This document shows, in pieces, positions 23,890 to 31,270 of a DNA stretch of 38,130 bases; position 1 is the stretch's first letter; each line of letters starts with the position of its first letter. The stretch is from positions 1 to 38,130 of the forward strand of contig CAZEJK010000026.1 in assembly GCA_964512045.1 (NCBI GenBank). Direction: 5' to 3'. The notes beneath the pieces are model-generated. The model saw nothing but the letters and a program-made list of their open reading frames with translations. It was not told the origin of the DNA and searched no databases. The translations under genes and the position numbers were made by a program. Source of the DNA: CAZEJK01 sp964512045. GTDB lineage: Bacteria; Acidobacteriota; Thermoanaerobaculia; Thermoanaerobaculales; Sulfomarinibacteraceae.

Positions 23890-23895
23890 ATGATA
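23890..23895 (-). promoter_or_regulatory. Candidate -10 box, leaderless capA-like gene
   Basis: TATCAT (five of six to consensus) lies 6 nt before ATG 23883 on the minus strand, with no Shine-Dalgarno sequence. No clear -35. Confidence 0.5.
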
Positions 23896-23948
23896 GCGCG
23901 GCCACGGAAGAGACGCGGAGGAGGTGTGGCAGGAGCGACGACGCAACG

Positions 23949-23990
23949 GCTCGGACCCGGCTCGGGCTCCGGTTCCGGACCAGACTCCGG
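23949..23990. repeat. Short degenerate hexanucleotide tract
   Basis: About seven imperfect copies of a GG(C/T)TC(C/G)-type hexamer in tandem, between capA-like and lipA. It reads as a Pro-Glu repeat on one strand and Gly-Ser on the other but no gene surrounds it. Confidence 0.5.
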
Positions 23991-24046
23991 CCATTCGGAG
24001 ACCGTCCCGCGGCCCCCGGCGAGGCAGCTATGGAAGATGGCCTCGT

Positions 24047-24163
24047 TCAGCCTTCGATGAGCTTCCATGTCATCGCACAGAAGCGATCCATCAGCGCCAC
24101 GGCATCGAGGGCGGAGACGGTGCGGGGAGGCAGGTAGGTGCGGCTGCCGATAGCTCCGCTCAG
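24047..24163 (-). CDS. Possible 38-aa ORF after lipA
   Basis: Directly after lipA on the minus strand an open frame reads SRTYLPPRTVSALDAVALMD, then RFCAMTWKLIEG and TGA. Nearly all third positions are G or C, as in neighbouring genes, and the sequence looks protein-like. It has no ATG, GTG or TTG start that would include this part: the only start at the lipA junction is CTG 24163, overlapping the lipA stop as CTGA. It may be a very small coupled gene, the remnant of a longer gene, or chance. I recognise no homologue. Confidence 0.3.
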   Translation of the reverse strand: MSGAIGSRTYLPPRTVSALDAVALMDRFCAMTWKLIEG

Positions 24164-25047
24164 CCCGACTGCACTCGCAGAAACGCTTCCTCGGCGCGGT
24201 AGGAGGAACGCACGAACGGACCCGCGAACACCTCGAGGCCGAGATCGCTGCCCACGGTCTCGAGGCCCTCGAACTCCTCTGGTTTCCAGAAGCGCTCGAC
24301 GGGCACCTGATCGGACGTGGGCTGGAGGTACTGTCCGATGGTGACCACCTGACAGCCGGCGTCGCGCAGGTCCTCGAGGACGCCGAGAATCTCCTCGTGG
24401 GTCTCGCCCAGGCCGACCATCAGCCCAGACTTGCGGATCATCTGCGGGTCGCGTTCCGTAACTCGGCGCAAGACCTCCATCGCCCAGTGATAGCGACCCG
24501 AGCGACGGACCTGCTTGTACAGCCTGGGCACGGTCTCCACGTTGTGGTTGTACACCTCCGGGCCGGCGTCGATGACCAGGTCGATGAGATCCAGGTCACC
24601 GCGGAAGTCCGGCGTCAGCACCTCGACGGTGGGCGGCGAGGGAAGCGCCTTGAGCCGCTCGATCGAGGCAACGAATCCTGAAGCACCGCCGTCCGGCAGG
24701 TCGTCGCGATCCACAGCGGTGATCACGACATGCCGTAGACCCATGGACTGGACGGCGGCCTCCAGCTCCGCCGGCTCGTTGGGATCGAGTGGCTTCGGTC
24801 GCCCGTGGGCGATCGAGCAGTACGTGCAGTTGCGGGTGCAAATGCGTCCGTTGATCAGGAACGTGGCTGTTCCCCGGGAGAAGCACTCCGAGCGGTTCGG
24901 ACACCGCGCCTCCTCGCACACGGTGTGCAAGCCGCCAGCGCGCATCGTCTGCTTGATCTCATGAAGCTCGCCGAGGCGGATCTTCCGCTTCCGGATCCAG
25001 TCCGGCAGCTTCGGCTGGGCTGTTGGTACGCGGCCTCCAAAGGTCAT
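24160..25047 (-). CDS. lipA: Lipoyl synthase
   Basis: The 295-aa product is a complete LipA, a radical SAM enzyme that inserts two sulfurs into octanoyl groups on lipoyl domains. The auxiliary cluster cysteines are C44, C49 and C55 (HTVCEEARCPNRSECF). The radical SAM motif CTRNCTYC uses C70, C74 and C77. The C-terminal RSSY, the serine ligand of the auxiliary cluster, is present (FVRSSYRAEEAFL). Other family marks are VITAVDRDDLPDGGA and KSGLMVGLGETHEEI. ATG 25047 has AAGGAGGG 3-4 nt upstream. It lies 143 bp after the cytochrome gene on the same strand. No lipB or lipoate ligase is in the window. Confidence 0.97.
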   Translation of the reverse strand: MTFGGRVPTAQPKLPDWIRKRKIRLGELHEIKQTMRAGGLHTVCEEARCPNRSECFSRGTATFLINGRICTRNCTYCSIAHGRPKPLDPNEPAELEAAVQSMGLRHVVITAVDRDDLPDGGASGFVASIERLKALPSPPTVEVLTPDFRGDLDLIDLVIDAGPEVYNHNVETVPRLYKQVRRSGRYHWAMEVLRRVTERDPQMIRKSGLMVGLGETHEEILGVLEDLRDAGCQVVTIGQYLQPTSDQVPVERFWKPEEFEGLETVGSDLGLEVFAGPFVRSSYRAEEAFLRVQSG

Positions 25048-25190
25048 CGGCCCTCCTTGCCAGTGCCAACATTCTACCGCGTGGTGACGTTCCCTGCCGG
25101 TAGGTGCCGATCGTGCAGTCTGGAGCCGGCGCACCGGCCAGGCGGAGGTTCCTAAGGCTGGTTTTGTGCAGAGCCATGTGGGCGTGCGGT

Positions 25191-27362
25191 TCAATGATCG
25201 CGCCGTGAACCGTTCTGGTAGCGTAGCGGGAGCTGCTCGAATCGTCCGCCGTGGAGGATCGGGTCGCCGTCGTAGCCGAGCGCCTCGAAGTCGATAGCAC
25301 GCCGGGTGTCGGCATCCGGAGCGATGTCGTGGCCTTGAGACCGCAGCTCGGCGAAGTCGACTCCCTTGGCACAGAGCTCGCGAAAGTCCACGTCGCGGCG
25401 GTCCTGGTGGCATCGATCACAGGTCTGGTTTCCGCGCAAGCTCTGGTGGCAGTGCTGGCACGACAGAGCAGAATCTGCCGGCATGACCTCGTGCTCGAGT
25501 CGCCAGTACATGTCGGTGCGGACCCAGATGTAGGTGCCGCTGTAGGGGAGGTTGGCCTGCCTCATGCCTTCACGGAACGCCTGCTGCCAGTCACGGCCCT
25601 TCCAGAATGCAGTGTCATCATTCTCATCGTACGGGTACAGATGGGGTACCAGCAGGTAACGGTGAACGGCGTCTGCGGGCTGGATACCGCGCATGACCTT
25701 GAACGGCGTGATTCGGGATGTCGGATCATCGATCGAGCCGACCGGCCGAGTGATGTGAGTGACTGCCATCGCGGCCTTCTCTTCATCGCTTGGTGTCGTG
25801 TCGGGGGCGAATCCCACGGCGTCCGGATCGATCGGGTCGCCGAGCAACAGTCGCTGCGTGTACCCGTTGAACCAAGCGTAGGTCGGTCGAGCCGCTTCCT
25901 GCCATTGGAACGTTCCCTTCTTCCAGTTGTAGGTGGGTTTGCCGTAACGGTCGACGGTCGCCGGGTGATCTCTGTCTCCGGCAGTCGACCAGTCCCACCA
26001 GACCTTGGTCGGCGCACACTTGGCGTACAGGGGGGTATGGCACGTGTTGCAAGCGACGGTGGCGCAGTGGCGGTTCAGGTGGTGGTCGAGCAGGCTGTCG
26101 CCGTAGTGTGGGGTGCACGTGTGGCAGTCGGCACACGCGCGAGGTCCCTCGGATACGCACACGGAAGTGCTGCGGCCGCTGATCTCGTGGTTGCGGGTTG
26201 TGTGGCATTCAGTACAGCGGAAGTCATAGCCGCCCATATGCACGTCGCACGCGCGAGTCGGCCAGTTCAGGCTGGAGCTCATGTCGCCGTGCTTGACGGC
26301 ATCGCCACCGCCTCCGCTGAAGTGACAGCTTCCACAGGCTCGACGGCTCGTGCGGCCCACGCGCTGGGCGGCCGTGAGCAGGTCGACGTCCGGATCCGGG
26401 AAGCCAGCGCCAGTGGGCGACTTCCGATAGCTGCCGGTTGTATCGTGACACACCAGGCAGTCGATCTTCGTTGCATCAGTGAAGTCGAACGCGGGATCCT
26501 TCCATCCGTAACCGGCGTGGCACGCGGTACATCGAGCGTGGTTGCTGATCGGCGACAGGCAGTAGTTATTGATCGCCTCGCTGCACTTGCCGCAGGCGAT
26601 GCTGCTTTCGTGCTCCACTGTGTGCCGAGATGGTCCACGCCACAGCCAGTGGGCCGTCGACAGCATGTCAGAGCCGACATCGCCGTGGCAGCGTAGGCAC
26701 TCCGCGGTCACCTCCAATGCGCTCGGCTTCTCTGGCAGCTCGACGAGCTTGGTGTGGTCCGGCACCTTCTTGCGGTGGCAGTCCTCGCAGCCAACCGGTC
26801 CGGCCTGCATCTTTTCGTGGCAACCGATGCACTGTTGGTGGTACGCGGCTTTGAGACCGACTCGCATCGGGTGCTCGTGATCGTAGCCACGACGGTGGCA
26901 GGCGGAGCATGCGGTCGTCTCCGACGCCCCTTCCGCCGCGGGACGGTAGTGGTGGCATGTGACGCAGTCGCCGCCGAGCATCGCGGCGTGCTGGGCATGC
27001 ATGAAGCGCACTGGTTCGTACGTATCCTCGTAGGTGTTGACCAGGGGGCTTGAGAGCCACAGGTAGGTGTGCTCGATATCGTCGGTGGTGAGGCCGGTGG
27101 TGCGGACACGCTGCTGCCTGAGGACAAAGTCCTCGTGCCAGACCTCCTCGACAGGGGTCGGGACCTTCCGTGCAGCCTTGACGGCCGCAAGCTGGTCCGG
27201 TGCTTCCCAGCCTGGCGGAGGCAGCACCGAGCTCGCCGGGGCGGTTGTCTCCCCGGCTTGTGCGATCCAAAACGGCGATGACGAGGCGACGAAGGTGATG
27301 GAGGCAGCGACGAGAAGCACTCCCCAGACGACGTTGAGCAGACGTTTCGGAGACGGGATCAT
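25191..27362 (-). CDS. Multiheme c-type cytochrome, octaheme tetrathionate reductase family
   Basis: The 723-aa product has a signal peptide (about 1-37) and 13 CxxCH motifs, so it is periplasmic. Four lie in an N-terminal block (C133, C152, C178, C192). Eight more (from C222, C278, C302, C343, C383, C410, C438, C635) fit the octaheme tetrathionate reductase-type fold, which also shows CTACHAGYGWKDPAFDFTDA, CLVCHDTTGSYRKSPTGAGF and TKVWWDWSTAG. A 13th (C648) follows, then the family tail DFEALGYDGDPILHGGRF. C257-G-K259-C260-S stands where the family has its lysine segment. It probably accepts electrons from the Fe-S/NrfD pair. Substrate (tetrathionate, nitrite, hydroxylamine or other) is unknown. 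ATG overlaps the nrfD-like stop. Confidence 0.92.
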   Translation of the reverse strand: MIPSPKRLLNVVWGVLLVAASITFVASSSPFWIAQAGETTAPASSVLPPPGWEAPDQLAAVKAARKVPTPVEEVWHEDFVLRQQRVRTTGLTTDDIEHTYLWLSSPLVNTYEDTYEPVRFMHAQHAAMLGGDCVTCHHYRPAAEGASETTACSACHRRGYDHEHPMRVGLKAAYHQQCIGCHEKMQAGPVGCEDCHRKKVPDHTKLVELPEKPSALEVTAECLRCHGDVGSDMLSTAHWLWRGPSRHTVEHESSIACGKCSEAINNYCLSPISNHARCTACHAGYGWKDPAFDFTDATKIDCLVCHDTTGSYRKSPTGAGFPDPDVDLLTAAQRVGRTSRRACGSCHFSGGGGDAVKHGDMSSSLNWPTRACDVHMGGYDFRCTECHTTRNHEISGRSTSVCVSEGPRACADCHTCTPHYGDSLLDHHLNRHCATVACNTCHTPLYAKCAPTKVWWDWSTAGDRDHPATVDRYGKPTYNWKKGTFQWQEAARPTYAWFNGYTQRLLLGDPIDPDAVGFAPDTTPSDEEKAAMAVTHITRPVGSIDDPTSRITPFKVMRGIQPADAVHRYLLVPHLYPYDENDDTAFWKGRDWQQAFREGMRQANLPYSGTYIWVRTDMYWRLEHEVMPADSALSCQHCHQSLRGNQTCDRCHQDRRDVDFRELCAKGVDFAELRSQGHDIAPDADTRRAIDFEALGYDGDPILHGGRFEQLPLRYQNGSRRDH

Positions 27363-28519
27363 GAGACCTCCAGCCTGCGGGCGGCGAGGACCGGGAAGTG
27401 GGTCACAAAAACTCTGTAGAGAAAAAAGAGAGTCGACGCGGCTCCGACCGAGACTAGAATCTCACCGATCGCTGGGTAGTACGGTGCGTCGGCAAACGGA
27501 GGTTCGAACGCGACAACGAAGGCGTTGATCCGGTTGAGGAGGACGCCTAGGACGACCAACAACGACGCGATGAACAGCCCGCGTCGGGAGCGACGTACTG
27601 CGCCGAACGTCAGCATTGCCAGCGGCACCACGACGCCGACACCCACCTCGACGAGGAACGAGAGGCTCTGCCCGGAGCCGTCGAGCAAGGAAACGTAAGC
27701 GCCACGGCCGACCAGATCGCCAACCTTGAGAACCAAGTACAACGCGAGCAGCACGACCGTCATCCGTGACAGCGGCGTCAGCATCTCCATCTCGGAGTCG
27801 AGCTTGAACGAGGATGTGGCCAGGGTTGTTTCCACCACGACCATAGGGAAGCCGACTGCCAACGCCGAGGCGAAAAACAGCAGTGGCAGTAGCGGGGTGT
27901 ACCAGAGTGGTGAGATCTTGGTTGGCGCCATGACGAGCAGGGTGCCCAGGCTCGACTGGTGCATGCACGAGAGGACGACTCCGAGAATCAAGAAGACCCA
28001 TAACGCCTTGTCGAGAAAACGGTTGAGCAGGCGCAACAGGCCTATCCGATCACCGAAGCGCTCGCTGGCGATCGGGACGAACTCGGTCCAGAGCACGAGC
28101 ATGTACGCCAAAACGCACGCGCCAACCTCGAACAGCGGCGACAGGTGGTGTTGGAAGACCAGGAACTTCCAGATCGCCCACGACCGACCGATGTCGAGGA
28201 ACACACCAATGGCAACGAACGTGTACCCGATTGCCGCCGTCAGCAGTGCCGATCGCATGAGCGGCTTGTACCGTTCCCTGCCGAGAATGTGGACCAGAAA
28301 CGCCATGGTAAAGCCGCCCGCCGCGAGCGCGACACCCGAAGCAACGTCGACCGCTACCCAAAGCCCCCACGGGTGGGCGTTGTCCAGGTTCGAGACGGCA
28401 GCGAGACCGCCGGTGTAGCGGGCGAGCACGGCGAGGGCGCCGGCGATCATGAACCCGACCATGACGAGGACACCTGGTGTCCACAACGGTCGCTCGAGCG
28501 GTCGTGGCTCACCCTTCAC
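27359..28519 (-). CDS. NrfD-family quinone-interacting membrane subunit (HybB/HmcC-like)
   Basis: The 386-aa product has ten predicted membrane helices, the number found in HybB/HmcC-type NrfD proteins. CMHQSSLGTLLVM is the phrase typical of that branch. It should exchange electrons with menaquinone and pass them to the Fe-S subunit. GTG 28519 is chosen for its GAGAGGAGG ribosome-binding site; the frame is open further upstream, but that part lies inside the Fe-S gene and reads as an antisense-like low-complexity sequence. It overlaps the Fe-S gene by 11 bp and the cytochrome gene by ATGA. A menaquinone operon lies in the same window. Confidence 0.93.
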   Translation of the reverse strand: MKGEPRPLERPLWTPGVLVMVGFMIAGALAVLARYTGGLAAVSNLDNAHPWGLWVAVDVASGVALAAGGFTMAFLVHILGRERYKPLMRSALLTAAIGYTFVAIGVFLDIGRSWAIWKFLVFQHHLSPLFEVGACVLAYMLVLWTEFVPIASERFGDRIGLLRLLNRFLDKALWVFLILGVVLSCMHQSSLGTLLVMAPTKISPLWYTPLLPLLFFASALAVGFPMVVVETTLATSSFKLDSEMEMLTPLSRMTVVLLALYLVLKVGDLVGRGAYVSLLDGSGQSLSFLVEVGVGVVVPLAMLTFGAVRRSRRGLFIASLLVVLGVLLNRINAFVVAFEPPFADAPYYPAIGEILVSVGAASTLFFLYRVFVTHFPVLAARRLEVS

Positions 28520-29495
28520 GGTGCGCCTCCTCTCCAGGGCTCGGCTGGCTGAGGGCTTCGTGACGGCGATGAGTGGCTGCCATCGTGCCGCCGAGGGCCA
28601 AAAACAGAGCAATCGGTGACCACAGGTAACTGAACAGCGACCGCTGGATCGTCTGCGCCGTTTGCGGGACCGGACGGTTCGGCAGGGAAGGCAGCTGGAG
28701 CTGCTCGAACGGTACGCCGGAGACATACAGCCAGCTGGTGCCACCGACCTCGTACTCTCCATAGACGTGGTCGATATACCGCCCAGGGTCGTGCTCGATG
28801 CGCTGATGCGCGATCTCGATCAGGTCGTTTCGTTTGCCGAAGGTGATCGCTTCTTCTGGACAGATGGAGGCGCATGCCGGCTGATCGCCGTTGGCGACGA
28901 TGCGGTCGAAACAGAGGCTGCACTTGCGGATCTGTGGAGTCAGAGGATCGTCGAAGTCGAAAGCAGGAATCTGAAACGGGCAGGCGAGCATGCAGTAGCG
29001 GCAGCCGATGCACTTCTCGGGGTCGTAGCAGACCGCGCCGTTCGGCTCCTTTGTCAGAGCACCGGTCACGCACGCCGCAACACACGCCGGATCTTGACAG
29101 TGCATACATTGGGTCTTGATGAACGTCGGTTGAGGGACACCTCGATCGTCGAGCCGACCGGTGTGGTAGCGGTTGACGACGGTGAACGCTGAGGTTGTCG
29201 GGCGTCGGGTGCGATCGAACACCCTGCGGTCATCGAACGATACGTCTGGAGCCGGAAGGCCGTTGACGTGATTGCAGGCTTCCTCGCACTTCCGGCAGCC
29301 CACACATCGCGTCACATCGACGAGACAACCGTACGGGTCGTCCGGCGCGCTTGAAGTCCATGCTGCTGCACGTCCTGGGGCCGCCGAGATGATCCCGGCG
29401 ACCCCGATCGCCTCGAGGAACTGGCGACGGCTCAGCCCCGTGGCCGCACGGGTCAGTCGTCGCGGGTGAACGGCATGTCGACGTGGCGCCAACAC
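28509..29495 (-). CDS. HybA/HmcB-like 4Fe-4S protein with Tat signal
   Basis: The 328-aa product has a twin-arginine signal, LSRRQFLEAIGVAG (about 21-34). Sixteen cysteines form four [4Fe-4S] sites: C64/C67/C70/C74, C130/C133/C138/C142, C162/C165/C168/C172 and C192/C195/C208/C212. A C-terminal membrane anchor lies at about 288-305. This is the HybA/HmcB layout: an electron wire between a quinone-linked NrfD subunit and a periplasmic partner. The start is GTG 29495, which has AAGGAG at 5-nt spacing and lies inside the 62-aa gene, overlapping it by 43 bp; no better start exists before the Tat motif. It overlaps the next gene by 11 bp. Confidence 0.93.
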   Translation of the reverse strand: MLAPRRHAVHPRRLTRAATGLSRRQFLEAIGVAGIISAAPGRAAAWTSSAPDDPYGCLVDVTRCVGCRKCEEACNHVNGLPAPDVSFDDRRVFDRTRRPTTSAFTVVNRYHTGRLDDRGVPQPTFIKTQCMHCQDPACVAACVTGALTKEPNGAVCYDPEKCIGCRYCMLACPFQIPAFDFDDPLTPQIRKCSLCFDRIVANGDQPACASICPEEAITFGKRNDLIEIAHQRIEHDPGRYIDHVYGEYEVGGTSWLYVSGVPFEQLQLPSLPNRPVPQTAQTIQRSLFSYLWSPIALFLALGGTMAATHRRHEALSQPSPGEEAHREG

Positions 29496-29641
29496 CCCTG
29501 CTCCTTCAGGTTCTTGCCCTCGTCAACCCAGTCGTCGCACAGCCAGTGGCAGCCGGTCGTGTCGACCACCACCTTCATCGGACGTGCCGCGTGGTGAGGC
29601 TCGAAGTCATGCTGCGGACGCTCATCAGTCGTGACACTCAT
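29453..29641 (-). CDS. 62-aa protein, first gene of the cytochrome operon
   Basis: The product has no signal peptide or membrane segment. Its first 21 residues are histidine-rich and disordered-looking (HDFEPHHAARP). The second half is conserved-looking: KVVVDTTGCHWLCDDWVDEG, then QGCWRHVDMPF. Cysteines are C31, C35 and C50, with H32 and H53 close by, so metal or heme binding is conceivable but unproven. The start ATG has AAGGAG 7 nt upstream. It overlaps the Fe-S gene by 43 bp and lies about 60 bp downstream of the sigma-54 promoter, so it is the leading gene of the operon. I do not recognise a family. Confidence 0.75.
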   Translation of the reverse strand: MSVTTDERPQHDFEPHHAARPMKVVVDTTGCHWLCDDWVDEGKNLKEQGCWRHVDMPFTRDD

Positions 29642-29702
29642 GGTGGATCTCCTTTCCTGGCCGGTATGACTGCGGCCATGATCGTTCTGGTGGGATCTCT
29701 TC

Positions 29703-29717
29703 GCATACTGCGTGCCA
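29703..29717 (-). promoter_or_regulatory. Sigma-54 (-24/-12) promoter of the cytochrome operon
   Basis: The minus strand reads TGGCACG-CAGT-ATGC. The consensus is TGGCACG-N4-TTGC; one base differs, and the GG and GC are at the exact distance. Transcription should start near 29690, giving a leader of about 50 nt before ATG 29641. A sigma-54 activator gene is divergent at 29888. Confidence 0.85.
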
Positions 29718-29735
29718 ACGGCAGGCGCGTCGTGA

Positions 29736-29785
29736 GGACTCTCAGTGATGATGCAAGTAACTTTTCCTCAGTCGGTTGGAGAGTC
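29736..29785. promoter_or_regulatory. Possible upstream activator sites (inverted pair)
   Basis: GACTCTC (29737-29743) and GAGAGTC (29779-29785) are exact inverted 7-mers with centres 42 bp apart, about four helical turns, upstream of the sigma-54 promoter. They could be activator half-sites, but short inverted 7-mers also occur by chance. Confidence 0.3.
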
Positions 29786-29887
29786 ATGTTGGAAGAGGCG
29801 GGGCGCGTTCATGGTGACGCCGTGCTACACTAGATCGAGACACTGTATCGGTTCTGCGACAGCTGATCCGGTGGAGGGGAGGGCGCG

Positions 29888-31270
29888 ATGTCGACCCGAA
29901 ACACCTCTGCACGACGCCGAACCACCGATTCTGAATGTGATCCACGGTTCGAGACAGTGATCAACAGCATCTCTGACGGAGTGTTTGCCGTCGATCGCCA
30001 GTGGAGGATCACCTGCTTCAACGCAGCTGCGGAGCGGACCATGGGAGTCCGCCGCGAGCAGGTGTTTGGTCGCCGGTGCCGGGATGTGTTCCGGTCGAAC
30101 ATCTGCGACGATGCCTGCGCTCTGCGCTACACGTTGGAGACCGGCAGGCCGGTGGTCGATCTGCCGGTGCACTTCCGGAACGCGAACGGCGAGGAGGTGC
30201 CCGTTACGATCTCGACGGCGCTCCTTCTCGACGCGAAAGGGCACGCAGTCGGAGGTGTTGAGACGTTCCGAGACCTGAACATGGTCAAGGAGTTTCTGCT
30301 ATCGGTGCAGGGTGAGCCTGCGCACGGTGAGATCGAAACGCGGGACCCTCGACTGCGACACATTCTTGACATCGTGCCGATGATCGCCAGAAGCGAAAGC
30401 ACCGTGCTGATCGAAGGCGAGAGCGGCACCGGCAAGGGTCTGTTGGCGCAAGCGATCCATCGTTCAAGCGCGCGTGCGCGACGGCCGATGGTGACGGTGA
30501 GCTGTGGGGCACTACCGGAGAGCTTGCTCGAGTCGGAGCTGTTTGGGTACCGCGCCGGCGCGTTTACAGGCGCCACCAGGGACCGGTCCGGACGGGTCGC
30601 AGCGGCCAATGGCGGGACCCTCTTTTTGGACGAGATCGGCGAGCTCCCGATCCAGCTGCAGGTCAAGCTCCTTCGGCTCTTGCAGGACCGAGTGTACGAG
30701 CCTTTGGGAGAGGTGGAGAGCCGCGCGGCGAACGTACGCATCCTCGCGGCAACGAACCGCAACCTCGCCGATCAGGTGGAGGCAGGTACGTTCCGCCGCG
30801 ATCTGTTCTACCGACTGAACGTGATCCGCCTGGAGATGCCTCCGCTACGTGAGCGGCGTGGGGACATCCCCCTCTTGGCGGACGGGATTGTGCAGAGGCT
30901 CGCTCAGAGCCGCGGCAAGATGGTGTCGGGTATTTCACCGGAGGTCATGCGCCGGCTGATGCACTACGACTACCCGGGCAATGTTCGTGAGCTCGAGAAC
31001 ATTCTCGAGCACGCGTTTGTGCTCTGCCAAGGATCGGTGGTGGACGAGGAGACGCTTCCTGAGTGGTTTCTTGATATCGAGCCGTCGCCGGCTTCGGTGG
31101 CGCCTCGATCTCTCGAAGAGGCCGAGGCGCAGCATATCCGAGCCGTGCTGATGCGGAACGGGTGGAGTCGAGTGGCTGCGGCTCGGGAGCTCGGGATTCA
31201 TCGAACCACTCTCCACCGCAAGCTGCGTCGCTTCGACATCGAGTGCCCCCCTGTTGACGGGCGGTCTTAG
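29888..31270 (+). CDS. Sigma-54 dependent transcriptional activator, PAS-AAA+-Fis
   Basis: The 460-aa product has an N-terminal PAS domain (about 20-130) with cysteines C64, C73 and C77 (FRSNICDDACAL). The AAA+ domain has Walker A GESGTGKG (177-184), the sigma-54 contact loop GAFTGA (224-229), Walker B GTLFLDE (243-249) and arginine-finger region FRRDLFYRLNVIRL. A Fis-type helix-turn-helix closes it (AAARELGIHRTTLHRKLRRF). There is no receiver domain, so the PAS domain is the likely sensor. ATG 29888 has a GGAGGGGAGGG leader. It is divergent from the cytochrome operon, which has a -24/-12 promoter, and so almost certainly regulates it. The stop TAG is followed directly by repeat copy C. Confidence 0.94.
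   Translation: MSTRNTSARRRTTDSECDPRFETVINSISDGVFAVDRQWRITCFNAAAERTMGVRREQVFGRRCRDVFRSNICDDACALRYTLETGRPVVDLPVHFRNANGEEVPVTISTALLLDAKGHAVGGVETFRDLNMVKEFLLSVQGEPAHGEIETRDPRLRHILDIVPMIARSESTVLIEGESGTGKGLLAQAIHRSSARARRPMVTVSCGALPESLLESELFGYRAGAFTGATRDRSGRVAAANGGTLFLDEIGELPIQLQVKLLRLLQDRVYEPLGEVESRAANVRILAATNRNLADQVEAGTFRRDLFYRLNVIRLEMPPLRERRGDIPLLADGIVQRLAQSRGKMVSGISPEVMRRLMHYDYPGNVRELENILEHAFVLCQGSVVDEETLPEWFLDIEPSPASVAPRSLEEAEAQHIRAVLMRNGWSRVAAARELGIHRTTLHRKLRRFDIECPPVDGRS

Noticed and set aside
28520..28762. Upstream extension of the NrfD-like gene by 81 codons
   Set aside because: Overlaps the Fe-S gene in another frame, reads as Ser/Arg-rich sequence, and GTG 28519 has a strong ribosome-binding site.
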